A program made the position numbers and the translations under genes. This document shows, piece after piece, positions 1 through 9,700 of a stretch of 64,000 nt of DNA. How positions within the stretch are numbered: position 1 is the stretch's first letter; each line of letters starts with the position of its first letter. The notes under the pieces are model-generated. The model did no database searches, was not told where the DNA came from, and saw nothing but the letters and a program-made list of their open reading frames with translations. Source of the stretch: Streptomyces polyasparticus. Lineage in GTDB: Bacteria; Actinomycetota; Actinomycetes; Streptomycetales; Streptomycetaceae. The stretch lies in assembly GCF_014493765.1 (NCBI RefSeq), contig NZ_JACTVJ010000024.1:62001-126000 (forward strand), in the 5' to 3' direction.

Positions 1-1008
1 CCCGACTTCGGCTGGATGGACGCCGCGACCCGCGAGGTGGCCCGCGGCCTGCGGTCCGGCACGCTCGTCTCGTACGAGACGACGCTGCCGGTCGGCACGA
101 CCCGCAGCCGCTGGGCGCCGATGCTCGAAGAGGGCTCCGGGCTGCGCGCCGGACGGGACTTCTCGCTGGTCTTCAGCCCCGAACGGGTCCTGACCGGCCG
201 GGTCTTCGCCGATCTGCGTCGCTATCCGAAGCTGGTCGGCGGCCTCGACGAGGCCTCGGCGCGGGCGGGCGCCGTGTTCTACGAGCAGGTGCTCGACTTC
301 GACGTACGGGACGATCTGCCGCGGCCGAACGGGGTCTGGGACCTCGGCTCGGCGGAGGCCGCGGAGCTGGCCAAGCTGGCGGAGACGACGTACCGGGATG
401 TGAACATCGGGCTCGCCAACCAGTTCGCGCGCTTCGCCGACCGGTCCGGCATCGACATCCGCGCGGTCATCGAGGCCTGCAACTCGCAGCCTTACAGCCA
501 TATCCACCAGCCGGGCATCGCGGTCGGCGGGCACTGCATCCCGGTGTATCCGCGGATGTACCTGTGGAACGACCCGTCGGCCACCGTCGTGGCCGCCGCC
601 CGTGAGGCGAACGCGGCGATGCCCGGCTATGCGGTGACGCGGCTCGCGGAGGCGTACGGGGAGCTGGCCGGGGCGGAGGTCCTGGTGCTCGGGGCGGCCT
701 ATCGGGGCGGGGTCAAGGAGACCGCGTTCTCCGGGGTGTTCGGGGTGGTGGGCGCGCTGCGGTCGGCCGGTGCCGTGCCGTATGTCGCCGATCCGCTGTA
801 CACGGACGCGGAGTTGGCCGGCCTCGGCCTCACGCCCCACGCGGGGCAGCAGGTCACGGCCCTCGTGGTGCAGGCCGACCACGAGGAGTACGCGACGCTG
901 GGGGCGGAGGACTTCCCCGGTGTACGAGTCCTGGTGGACGGGCGGCGCGTGACCGACCCGGAGCGGTGGGGCGGGGTGCGGCGGATCGTGCTCGGGGCGC
1001 CTGCGTAG
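1..1008 (+). CDS. Nucleotide-sugar dehydrogenase (UDP-glucose/UDP-ManNAc dehydrogenase family), 5' truncated
   Basis: The reading frame is open from the first base, so the start and the N-terminal NAD-binding Rossmann half (roughly 100 residues) lie outside the window. Visible family features are the FSPERVLTGR segment, the central dimerisation helix (NIGLANQFARFA) and the active-site loop GGHCIPVYP, whose catalytic Cys codon is at 535-537. A C-terminal UDP-binding domain follows. The family oxidises the C6 hydroxyl of a UDP-hexose to a uronate in two NAD-dependent steps in the cytoplasm. Glycosyltransferases and TagF-like genes downstream suggest that it supplies an acidic sugar for a wall glycopolymer; this is inference. 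The exact substrate cannot be told. The next gene starts 85 bp later on the same strand. Confidence 0.88.
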   Translation, partial: PDFGWMDAATREVARGLRSGTLVSYETTLPVGTTRSRWAPMLEEGSGLRAGRDFSLVFSPERVLTGRVFADLRRYPKLVGGLDEASARAGAVFYEQVLDFDVRDDLPRPNGVWDLGSAEAAELAKLAETTYRDVNIGLANQFARFADRSGIDIRAVIEACNSQPYSHIHQPGIAVGGHCIPVYPRMYLWNDPSATVVAAAREANAAMPGYAVTRLAEAYGELAGAEVLVLGAAYRGGVKETAFSGVFGVVGALRSAGAVPYVADPLYTDAELAGLGLTPHAGQQVTALVVQADHEEYATLGAEDFPGVRVLVDGRRVTDPERWGGVRRIVLGAPA

Positions 1009-1093
1009 GGGGATGCGCGAACGTGTTCGGCGGGCGCCCCGGGGCTCACTCCCCGGCTGTGCAACGAGTGGCGCGGCCAGTCGTTTGCATGAC

Positions 1094-2677
1094 ATGCCGA
1101 ACACTCCCGGCGCAGTGCCGGATGTCAGCGTCATCGTCGCCGTGTACAACACGATGCCGTATCTGACCGACTGCCTGACCTCTCTGGTCGGGCAGACCAT
1201 CGGGACCGACCGGATCGAGATCGTCGCCGTCGACGACGGGTCCACGGACGGCAGCGAGAAGGAGCTCGAGCGGTTCGCCGAGCGGTACCCCGGCGTCCTC
1301 ACCGTCGTCCACCAGGACAACTCCGGTGGCCCCGCCCAGCCCAGCAACCGTGCGCTCGGACTGGCCCGCGGCCGGTACGTCTTCTTCGTCGGGGCCGACG
1401 ACCACCTCGGGCCCGAAGCCCTGGAGCGCATGGTGCGCGCCGCCGACCGGCTGGCGTCCGACGTCGTGCTCGGGCGGATGGTGGGCGTGAACGGGCGCTG
1501 GGTGTCCAAGGCCGTGTTCGGCGAGAGCCGGGACGAGGTGACGCTGTACGACTCGGCGCTGCCCTGGGCGCTGTCCAACACCAAGCTGTTCCGGCGGGCG
1601 CTGATCGAGGAGCACGGGCTGCGCTTCCCCGAGGACCTGCCGGTCCTGAGCGACCAGCCGTTCACCCTGGAGGCCTGCTTCCGGGCCCGGCGGATCACCG
1701 TACTGGCCGACTACGACTACTACTTCGCCGTACGCCGCGACGAGGCCACCAACGCCACCGTCTCCTACCGCGCCCTCGACCGGCTGCGCGGCACCCGGCA
1801 GCTCTTCGCGCTCACGCGGCGGCTGTCGGAGCCGGGCCGCGGCCGTGAGTGGATCCATCAGCGCCACTTCACCTGGGAGGTGGCGCGGTTGATCAGCCCC
1901 GAGTTCCTGGGGCTCGACGCGGAGCAGCGCCGGGTGGTCTGCGAGGGAGCGGGGGAGCTGCACCGCTCGTACGCCAGCGAGTTCGCCCTGCGCAAACTGA
2001 CGCTGCAGCAGCGGCTGCTGCTCCGGCTGGCGGAGCGGGGGGCGCTGGACGCCTTCGTCGCCGTCCTGGAGTGCGCGGCGGCCGGTGGGCCTGGTGTGGT
2101 GGTCGACGGGGAGCGGGCCTACGCGGCCTATCCCTGCTTCCGCGACCCGCAACTCGCCCTGCCCGACGAGTGGTTCGACATCACCGACGCCACACGCGAG
2201 CGGTTCGCCGGGCAGGAGTTCGGCGCGGCCGAGGTGCGTGTGGCGGACGGGCGCGTGGTGGTCGAGGCGCGCAGCTCGCTGCCGGATCTGGCCGCGTTCG
2301 GGACGGGTGCCGTGCGCGCCGAGACCGTGTGCGAGCGGGCCGGTGAGCAGGTCACGCGGTCGTACGCGGCCGAGGTGAGCGGCGACGGCGAGGGCAGCGT
2401 CGTGCGGGTGGAGCTGCCGCTCGGGGAGCTGTTCCCGGCGAAGGAGCCGCCCTTCGAACGGTGGAGCGCCCGGCTCGTCGCCGAGGCACTCGGCGCCACG
2501 CCGCGTATGGCGTTCGCGCCCGGCCCCGCCGACGCGGGACCGGAGCGGCCGCGCAGGCACCGGATGCGTCCGTACCGGATCGGACTCACCACCGAGGGCG
2601 ACGCGCTGCGGATCGACGTACGGCCGCTTCCTGTACGGGAGTTGCTCCGCGCCCGGGCCCGAGGCGCCCGGGCCTGA
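1094..2677 (+). CDS. Family 2 glycosyltransferase, TarS-like architecture
   Basis: This is a 527-residue protein starting at ATG 1094, just before the GT-A fold (PDVSVIVAVYN). An upstream in-frame ATG at 1013 would add 27 residues without homology character. GT2 hallmarks are VDDGSTDGS (nucleotide-sugar binding) and GADDH in the DxD position, followed by SDQPFTLEACF. The C-terminal ~200 residues are a separate, beta-rich region of the kind found in wall teichoic acid glycosyltransferases such as TarS. No membrane segment is visible, so it should act at the cytoplasmic face on a lipid-linked polymer. The assignment to polymer decoration is inferred from neighbours; donor and acceptor are unknown. 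Confidence 0.8.
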   Translation: MPNTPGAVPDVSVIVAVYNTMPYLTDCLTSLVGQTIGTDRIEIVAVDDGSTDGSEKELERFAERYPGVLTVVHQDNSGGPAQPSNRALGLARGRYVFFVGADDHLGPEALERMVRAADRLASDVVLGRMVGVNGRWVSKAVFGESRDEVTLYDSALPWALSNTKLFRRALIEEHGLRFPEDLPVLSDQPFTLEACFRARRITVLADYDYYFAVRRDEATNATVSYRALDRLRGTRQLFALTRRLSEPGRGREWIHQRHFTWEVARLISPEFLGLDAEQRRVVCEGAGELHRSYASEFALRKLTLQQRLLLRLAERGALDAFVAVLECAAAGGPGVVVDGERAYAAYPCFRDPQLALPDEWFDITDATRERFAGQEFGAAEVRVADGRVVVEARSSLPDLAAFGTGAVRAETVCERAGEQVTRSYAAEVSGDGEGSVVRVELPLGELFPAKEPPFERWSARLVAEALGATPRMAFAPGPADAGPERPRRHRMRPYRIGLTTEGDALRIDVRPLPVRELLRARARGARA

Positions 2678-2736
2678 GGCGGGCGGGCCTGAGGCGGGCG
2701 GGCCTCAGGCGCCCGGGCCTGAGGCGGGCGGGCCGC
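2660..2736. repeat. Tandem GGGCCTGAGGC repeat with hairpin potential
   Basis: Directly after the GT2 stop codon there are several copies of a GGGCCTGAGGCGGGC unit. One copy is inverted (GCCTCAGGC at about 2702-2710), so a GCCTGAGGC/GCCTCAGGC stem can form. No T-run follows. It could work as a Rho-independent-like terminator or a mRNA 3'-end stabiliser; either role is inference. Confidence 0.5.
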
Positions 2737-2792
2737 TCACCCGATCGGCCCAGCGTCAGTGACCGGGTGGGCGCTCGGTGGTTGGGCCCTGG

Positions 2793-4568
2793 ATGAACAT
2801 CGTGAGCCGGTCCACCGCCCCGCCCCAGCCGCCCCCCGCCGCCGTGCCCGGCGCCCGTTCGCCCGAAGCGCCACTCGAGGGCCCGGCCCGCAGGTGGGTC
2901 ATGCCGTCGGCGGTGGGCGTGGCCACCGCGCTGGTCGGCCTGCGGGCCGCGGCCCTCGGACAGTGGATCGTCGACGACGCCGCGGTGACCTACGCGTACG
3001 TGCGCAGCATCGGCGAGGGGCACGGCCCGGTGCAGCTGCCCGGGGACGCGCCGGTCGAGGGGTACTCCAACCCGGCGTGGCTGGTGCTGCTGCTCATCGG
3101 GCGCGTGCTGGGGCTCTTCGACCACGGCGGCTGGTTCGGCGTGAGCGATCTCGCCCTCTTCCCCAAGCTCCTCGCGCTCGCCTGCGTCGCGGGGACGCTG
3201 GCCTGCGTCGGCGCCCTCGCGCGGGTGGCGCTGCCCAAGGCGGCTCCTGCGGTGGTGCTCCTCACCGGAGCGCTGCTCGCCGCCAACTACTCGTACGTGG
3301 TGTGGAGTTTCTCCGGTCTGGAGAACCCCCTGTACGGGCTGCTCGCCGCCGCGCTCGCCCTGCTGCTCGTGCGCGCACCGGGCGGACCACGGCTCGCCTG
3401 CGCGGCCGGACTCCTCGCGCTCGCCGCCGCCCTGACCCGCCCGGACGGCGCCGTGCTCGCGGCCGCGTACCCGCTGGTCGTGCTGCTCCGGTGGCGCCGG
3501 GACGCGGTGGCCCGCGCGCTGCTCAGCTGCGGGGTGTTCGCCGCCGGATACGGGCTGTTCCTGCTGTGGCGGCGCGCGGTCTTCGGGCTCTGGGTGCCCA
3601 ACACCGCCGTGGCCAAGGCCCAGGAGCCCCCGGAACTGGGCGAGTTGGGCAAGGTCGGCGAGCTGCTCGGCTATGCGGGCTGGGCGCTGGTGCTCGTCTG
3701 CGCGGGGTGCGCCGGACTGGTCCTGGCGGGCCGCGGACCCGTGCGCCATGTGATCGCCGTGCTGTGCGTACCGCTCGTGCTGACGCTGGCCGCGTACGGG
3801 GCGCTCGCGCCGGACTGGATGCCGCTGTACCGGTTCGCGACCCCTGTGTGGGTGCTCGGCGCCGCGCTCGCCGCGCTCTGCGTCGCCGCCGCCTGGGACG
3901 GGGCGCGGGCCCGGGCCCGCATGGTGCTCGGTGTGGCGCTCGCCGGCGCGCTGACCCTCTCCCTCACCTCGCAGGACCTGCGCAACGCCGGGTTCCGGCA
4001 CGAGCCCACGCTCTCCATGTGCTGGGTCGCCGACCGCTACGGCCGCACCTTCAACGCCTACGCCGACCGCCTCGCCCTGCCACCGGGCAGCACCGCCGCG
4101 CTGCCCGACCTCGGCGGCATGCTGCTCACCACCCGCCTGCAGGTCGTCGACATCGCCGGTCTCACCGACCGCAGGATCGCCGACGCGTACGCCGCCAAGG
4201 ACAAGGACGCGCTGCGCCGCTACGTCCTCGACGAGGTGCGGCCCGCGCTGCTCCATGTGCACGCCGCCTGGCCCGGCAAGTCCGGCCTGACCAGGGACCG
4301 GATTGCCGCGGCCGGATACGTGCCGCTGTACCGCGAGGACAACGGCGGCGACTTCGTCCGCGCCTCGGCCGTGCCCGGCGGGCACGCCCGGATCGACGCC
4401 GTACAGCAGTGGGCGAAGCCGCGGCTCGACCGGATGCTGCACCAGAAACACCACCGGGGCGGGCGGCTCGGCGGGTGCGGGGACCGGCTGGAGCCGGGGC
4501 AGAGCGCGGTCAGCGGTCTTGCGCTGGCGGGTCTCCACAGCGGTCCCGCCGAGGGAGCCGCCGTATGA
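2793..4568 (+). CDS. Polytopic membrane glycosyltransferase-like protein (GT-C type, AftB-like motif)
   Basis: The protein has about 591 residues with many hydrophobic segments from residue ~40 to ~410. The first extracytoplasmic loop carries DDAAVTYAYVRSIGEGHG and then VEGYSNPAW. This DD...GEG...E.Y.NP pattern is typical of polyprenyl-phosphate-sugar dependent GT-C enzymes such as AftB and ArnT relatives, with the Asp pair as catalytic base. The C-terminal ~170 residues are soluble. ATG 2793 was chosen; an in-frame GTG at 2778 is possible and no clear RBS separates them. The stop overlaps the next start (ATGA at 4565), so translational coupling to the acyltransferase is likely. Donor and acceptor are not determinable. 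Confidence 0.7.
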   Translation: MNIVSRSTAPPQPPPAAVPGARSPEAPLEGPARRWVMPSAVGVATALVGLRAAALGQWIVDDAAVTYAYVRSIGEGHGPVQLPGDAPVEGYSNPAWLVLLLIGRVLGLFDHGGWFGVSDLALFPKLLALACVAGTLACVGALARVALPKAAPAVVLLTGALLAANYSYVVWSFSGLENPLYGLLAAALALLLVRAPGGPRLACAAGLLALAAALTRPDGAVLAAAYPLVVLLRWRRDAVARALLSCGVFAAGYGLFLLWRRAVFGLWVPNTAVAKAQEPPELGELGKVGELLGYAGWALVLVCAGCAGLVLAGRGPVRHVIAVLCVPLVLTLAAYGALAPDWMPLYRFATPVWVLGAALAALCVAAAWDGARARARMVLGVALAGALTLSLTSQDLRNAGFRHEPTLSMCWVADRYGRTFNAYADRLALPPGSTAALPDLGGMLLTTRLQVVDIAGLTDRRIADAYAAKDKDALRRYVLDEVRPALLHVHAAWPGKSGLTRDRIAAAGYVPLYREDNGGDFVRASAVPGGHARIDAVQQWAKPRLDRMLHQKHHRGGRLGGCGDRLEPGQSAVSGLALAGLHSGPAEGAAV

Positions 4569-5701
4569 GCAGCGTCCTGCTGCCGAAGCAGCATTCCCCC
4601 AGGTCCCGTGCCACCGCCGCCCCGCGCAGTGACCGGCTCGACTCGCTCACCGGGCTGCGCTTCCTCGCCGCGCTCGCCGTGTTCGTGCACCACTTCACGG
4701 GCGTGAGCGCGGCCGGCGGCGTCGCCCACGCGCCCCTGCTCTTTCCGTACTCGACGATGGGCGTCAACGGCGTCGGGTTCTTCTTCGTGCTCTCCGGCTT
4801 CCTGCTCGCCTGGGGCCATCGCGCCGGCACGCGCGCCCGCGTCTTCTACTGGCGCCGGGCCGGACGCATCCTGCCGCTGCACCTGGCCGCCACGATTCCC
4901 TGCATCTGGGTGTTCCACCTGTGGGGCGGTGTCCCGTGGGACCTGCCGAGTTTCCTCGCCTCGCTGCTGCTCGTGCAGACCTGGTTCCCCGGCGTCGTCC
5001 CGATGTTCCCGGGCAACGGGGTGTCGTGGACGCTCAGCGTCGAGGTCTTCTTCTATCTCCTCTTCCCGCTGGTCATCCGCGGCGCCTACCGGCTGCGCAC
5101 CCGGGTACTGCTCGCCCTCGCGGCCGCCGGACTCGTGGCCATGTGGGCGGTCAACTGGTGGGCGGCCACGCATCTTTCGCCCTTCCACTGCGAGTGGCTG
5201 ATGCGCCACCCGCTGGCCCGCCTCCCCGAGTTCGCGCTCGGACTCGGCCTCGCGCTCGCCATCGGCCGCGGTCTGCCCCTGCGCCCGCGCCCCGGACCGC
5301 TCGCCGCCGCGTTCGCCGCATACACGGTGGTGTACGTGCACCGCGAGGACTGGTTGCCGGCCGCCGCGGTGGATCAACTCGCCTGGTCTGTAAGGCCGAT
5401 GGTCGCCGTCTTCTCGATCCTCGTGATCGTCGCCTATGTGCAGCGCGAACGCGCGGGCGTCCGCGGCTGGCTGTGCACCCCGCTGATGGTGCGGCTCGGC
5501 GCCTGGTCGTACGCCTTCTATCTGCTGCACCAGACCGTGAACCGGATGATCCTCGACCACTGGGGCCGCCCCGCACCCACGGACCTCTCCGTGTTCACGC
5601 TGCTCGGCGTCGCGGCCGTGGTCGTCGCCCTGTCCTGGGCCGCCTACCGCTATGTCGAGGAGCCTGCCAGGCGATGGTGGATGCGCCATCAACCCACGTA
5701 A
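4565..5701 (+). CDS. Acyltransferase 3 family integral membrane protein (OafA/YrhL-like)
   Basis: The 378-residue product starts at the ATG that overlaps the previous stop. It opens with the family signature LDSLTGLRFLAALAVFVHHF (helix 1 with the conserved His) and GVGFFFVLSGFLLAW (helix 2). About ten transmembrane helices end in RYVEEPARRWW, also a family signature. These proteins transfer acetyl or other acyl groups from a cytoplasmic donor to extracytoplasmic glycans. In this context it probably O-acylates the wall polymer made by neighbouring enzymes (inference). The frame is open upstream to 2759, but that extension lies inside the preceding gene and is not coding. Confidence 0.87.
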   Translation: MSSVLLPKQHSPRSRATAAPRSDRLDSLTGLRFLAALAVFVHHFTGVSAAGGVAHAPLLFPYSTMGVNGVGFFFVLSGFLLAWGHRAGTRARVFYWRRAGRILPLHLAATIPCIWVFHLWGGVPWDLPSFLASLLLVQTWFPGVVPMFPGNGVSWTLSVEVFFYLLFPLVIRGAYRLRTRVLLALAAAGLVAMWAVNWWAATHLSPFHCEWLMRHPLARLPEFALGLGLALAIGRGLPLRPRPGPLAAAFAAYTVVYVHREDWLPAAAVDQLAWSVRPMVAVFSILVIVAYVQRERAGVRGWLCTPLMVRLGAWSYAFYLLHQTVNRMILDHWGRPAPTDLSVFTLLGVAAVVVALSWAAYRYVEEPARRWWMRHQPT

Positions 5702-5749
5702 AGTAACGAGCAGTTGACGCAGTGTGACATGAAGGGTGAATTGCGCGTA

Positions 5750-6574
5750 GTGTCCCGCCCCATGGCATGGAAGAACGCCGTCAACGGCGCACTCCGGACG
5801 CTCACCGGATACCAGCTGACCCGACCGCAGCTGCCCGCTCCCCGCACCGCGCAGGAGTCGGCGAAGGCCGCGGCCCCCAAGGTGAAGAGCAAGGGGCTCA
5901 CGCTGCCCGTCGACTACGACGAGGAGGCGAAGGAGACGATCCGCGCGGTCAAGCCGTGGACCATGACCTCGCCGGAGCGGCTCAACGCCTTCATCCTCGC
6001 GACCCGGCATGTCGTCAAGCACGGCATCCCCGGCGACATCGTCGAGTGCGGTGTGTGGCGCGGCGGTTCGATGCAGGCCTGCGCGAAGACGCTGCTCAGC
6101 TGCGGGGTCAGCGACCGCGATCTGTATCTGTTCGACACGTACGAGGGCATGACCGAGCCCACCGAGGAGGACCTGCGGCGCGACGGCAAGTCCGCCGCGG
6201 ACCTGCTCGCCGTGCAGGGCAAGGACCGCCCGATCTGGGCCGTCGCCACGCTCGACGACGTCAAGTCCGGCTTCGAGCAGGTGCCTTACCCCGCCGAGCG
6301 CGTGCACTACGTGCAGGGCAAGGTCGAGGACACCGTGCCCGGCGAGGCGCCGGAGCAGATCGCGATCCTGCGTCTGGACACCGACTGGTACGCCTCCACG
6401 AAGCACGAACTCGACCATCTCTACGAGCGGTTGGTGCCCGGCGGCGTCCTCCTGATCGACGACTACGGCTACTGGCAGGGCTCGCGCCAGGCCGTGGACG
6501 AGTTCCTCGAGAAGACCGGCGAGCGGCTGCTGCTGCTCCGCATGGACGAGGGGCGGATCGCGGTCAAGCCGTGA
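5750..6574 (+). CDS. TylF/MycF-family S-adenosylmethionine-dependent methyltransferase
   Basis: The family motif DIVECGVWRGGSMQACA (SAM-binding motif I) is followed by DLYLFDTYEGMTEPTEED and DTDWYASTKHELDHLY, with DDYGYW near the end. Macrocin O-methyltransferase-type enzymes methylate sugar hydroxyls and use a metal ion bound by the Asp-rich segment. The gene sits between an acyltransferase and a GT2/TagF gene, so sugar O-methylation of a wall glycan is a reasonable guess. The start is uncertain. GTG 5750 has AAGGGTGA about 12 nt upstream and a TTGACG/TGAATT pair at 5714/5737. ATG 5729 and ATG 5762 are alternatives. The conserved part starts near 5762. Confidence 0.8.
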   Translation: MSRPMAWKNAVNGALRTLTGYQLTRPQLPAPRTAQESAKAAAPKVKSKGLTLPVDYDEEAKETIRAVKPWTMTSPERLNAFILATRHVVKHGIPGDIVECGVWRGGSMQACAKTLLSCGVSDRDLYLFDTYEGMTEPTEEDLRRDGKSAADLLAVQGKDRPIWAVATLDDVKSGFEQVPYPAERVHYVQGKVEDTVPGEAPEQIAILRLDTDWYASTKHELDHLYERLVPGGVLLIDDYGYWQGSRQAVDEFLEKTGERLLLLRMDEGRIAVKP

Positions 6575-6614
6575 ACCGCCGTTCGTACAAAGCAAGTTGA
6601 CCCAGCGGTCCCCG

Positions 6615-6650
6615 TGCCGCGGCCCCGGCCGCAGCGCGGGGGCCTTTCTG
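6615..6650 (+). terminator. Rho-independent-like terminator after the TylF-like gene
   Basis: GGCCCC at 6621-6626 pairs with GGGGCC at 6639-6644 and is followed by TTTCT. It lies 41 bp after the methyltransferase stop and before the long GT2/TagF gene, suggesting a transcript boundary here. Confidence 0.6.
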
Positions 6651-6751
6651 CTTGATCACCCGTATGGCCCATGCGGGGTGACCCGGTGCCCGGTCACCGG
6701 TTGTTCACGAGGACGCCCGTCCCCGTTCGCCGGAAGGAATGTGCGCAGCGC

Positions 6752-9700
6752 ATGACACCCCGCCTCACCGTCGTCGTCCCCATCTACAACGTCGAGGACT
6801 ATCTCGGCGCCTGCCTCGAGTCGCTCTCGGCGCAGACCATGCCGGATCTCGAGGTCGTGATGGTGGACGACGGATCCACCGACGGAAGCGGGCGGATCGC
6901 ACGCCGATTCGCCGCGGGGGACAGCAGATTCCGGCTGGTCGAGCAGGCCAATGCCGGCCTCGGCGCGGCCCGCAACGCCGGAGCGCGGCAGGCCACCGGC
7001 ACCTTCCTCGCCTTCGTCGACAGCGACGACGTGGTCCCCGAGCAGGCGTACGAGCTGATGCTGGCCAGTGCCGAGTCCTCCGGCGCCGACCTCGTCACCG
7101 GCAATGTCTTCCGGCTGCGGCCCGACGGCACCAGCGGCCAGTCGCCGATGTTCCGCAAGATCATGGCCACCACGCGCACCGGCACGCATGTCACCCGCGA
7201 CTGGGAACTGCTCGGCGACCGCATCGCCTGCAACAAGGTGTTCCGGCGCACCTTCTGGGAGAGCAACGCCTTCGCGTTCCCGACCGGGATGCTCTACGAG
7301 GACGCCCCCGTCGTGCTTCCGGCGCACTTCCTCGCGGGCTCCGTGGACGTCCTGAACGACACCGTGTACCTGTGGCGCGACCGGGGCGGCTCGATCACCA
7401 ACCAGCGGGCCGAACCCCGGGCCATCCGCGACCGCACCGTCTCCGTCGCCGCCGTCAGCTCCTTCCTCGCCTCGCGCGAGCAGTGGCGCGAGGCCAAGCG
7501 GCGGTACGACGCCTCCGCGCTCACCGGCGACCTGTGGCTGTTCATGGAGGCCCTGCCGGACGGCGACGCCGCCTTCCACGAAGCGTTCCTCGACCACGCC
7601 AACTCCTTTGCCCAGAGCGTCGATCCGTCCGTCTTCGACGAGCTTCCGCTCGGGCTGCGGGTGCGCTGGCAGCTCATCAAGGAGCGCCGGATCGACGAAC
7701 TGCTCGCGTTCATGGCGTACCAGAAGGCCAATCTGCACGCCTTCCGAGCCCGCCGCACCCTGCGCGGACGGCGTGCGGAGTTCCCTGCGCTCACCGTGCC
7801 GCTGCCCGCGCGTACGGCGGCGATCGACCGCTCCGACCTGCCACTCGAAGCGCGCGTCACCCAGGCCTCCTGGGACGCCGACGGCCGGCTCCGGCTCTCG
7901 GGCCATGCGTACGTGCGCAATCTGCCGCCGGGCCGCCTCGCCGCCCGCGCCCGCTTCGCCTGGCTGCGTGCCGGGCGCCGCGCGATCCCGCTGAAGCTGC
8001 GTACGGTGGCCTCCCGGGAGGCCACGCTGGCCTCCCGGCAGGGGCTGCACAACTACGACCGGGCCGGCTTCGAGACCGTCGTCGACGTGACGAAGCTGGT
8101 CACCGGGCGGGCCAGCACCAGCTGGAACCTGGAGATGGGCGCGTTCGCGGGCGGTCCGCGGCCGCGCACCGGGCCGCTGCGGATGAGCGGGCCCTGCCCC
8201 GTCCCGGTGCGCTACCTGGAGGACTTCCTGCGCGTGGTGCCCACGCTCAGCGGCGGCCGCTTCCGGCTCCGCGTCGACCGGCCCGAGCAGCGGCTCGTGG
8301 AGCACCGTTTGGACGGTGAACACCTCGTGATCACCGGCGAGTTGGCGCCCCGCGCCAACACCTCCATCGAGGCTGTACGGGTGGAGAACTGGCGCACCCG
8401 CGACAGCCGCGACCTGCCCGTCACCGTCGAGGGCCGCACCTTCACCGCCGCCGTCCCGCTCGCCCTGCTCCGGTCCGCCGAAGGGCCCGCCGACCCCTGG
8501 GGCGTCGGCGTGGTGCGCACCGGCGGTGCCTGGGCCTCGCTCGCGGTACGCCCCGACATCGCGCCCGGCCGCTACGGCTTCGGCGACGGACGCGAACTCA
8601 TGGTCCTGGCCAACCCCTCCGGCAACACCGAGCTGCGCGAACAGGACGTACGCCCGGTCGTCGAGAGCCTGCGCTGGGCGGAGGGGGACAGCGGTCTCCT
8701 CGAAATCGAGGGCAGTTTCCCCAGCCCGCGTGATGTCCCTCGTGAGCTGCTCCTCGTGCACAGCGGCCACCAAGAGGAGGCACTCGGTGAACTCTCCGTC
8801 GCCGACGGCCGGTTCACCGCTTCCGTCCGCCCGCAGGCCGTCCCCGGGCCGGCCGGTGCGCTGCCGCTCGCCGAGGGCGACTGGTACCTGTTCCTGCGCG
8901 AGGTGGGCGAGCACGATTCCGACCGGCGCGTCCCGGTCCTGATCGCGACCGCCCTGCACAGTGAACTGCCCGCCGTACGCACCCTGCACGGACGGGACTT
9001 CACGGTCCAGCGCCGCCACCACGACCAACTGCTCATCACCTCGGGCTCGTCCCTGTCCGTCGACGAGCGCGGCGGCGTCGCACAGCAGCGGCTGCGCGCG
9101 CAGTACGCGCAGCTGCGCACCCGGCCGCTGCGCCCCGCCGTCCTGTACGCGGGCTTCGGCGGCCGCCAGTACTCCGACTCGCCGCGCGCGATTCACCAGG
9201 AACTCCTGCGCAGAGACAGCGAGTTGGAGCACCTATGGGTGGTCCGCGACCAGCAGGTCGAACTGCCCACCGGCACCAGGGCCGTCGCGCTGTGGAGCGC
9301 CGAGTGGTACGAGGCGCTCGCCCGCAGCCGGTACATCGTCACCAACAGCCAGCTGCCCGACTGGTTCGAGCGCGCGCCGGGGCAGTTCGTCGTTCAGACC
9401 TGGCACGGTACCCCGCTCAAGCGCATCGGCCGCGACGTCGCGGGCACCGCCTCCGCGGACCCGCGTTACATCGCGAGCCTGCCGCAGCTGGCCGCGCAGT
9501 GGTCGCTGCTCGTCTCGCCGAACAGCTTCTCCACGCCCGTGCTGCGCAACGCGTTCGCCTACACCGGCGACGTCCTGGCCAGCGGCTATCCGCGCAACGA
9601 CCTGCTGCACGCCCCCGATCGGGGCAAGGTCGCCGCCGCGGTCCGCGAACAGCTCGGCATCCCCGAGGGCAAGCGCGTCGTCCTGTACGCCCCGACCTGG

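Noticed and set aside
1046-2560. 504-codon open frame on the minus strand
   Set aside because: It lies fully antisense to the GT2 gene, is Arg/Gly/Pro/Ala-rich without any domain, and has the codon pattern of a GC-rich shadow.
2586-4538. 650-codon open frame on the minus strand
   Set aside because: It is antisense to the GT-C-like membrane gene and low complexity (Gly/Arg/Gln/His); no start or RBS supports it.
2759-4564. N-terminal 600-residue extension of the acyltransferase
   Set aside because: The segment is Arg/Ala-rich and overlaps the GT-C-like gene in another frame; the acyltransferase domain begins right after ATG 4565.
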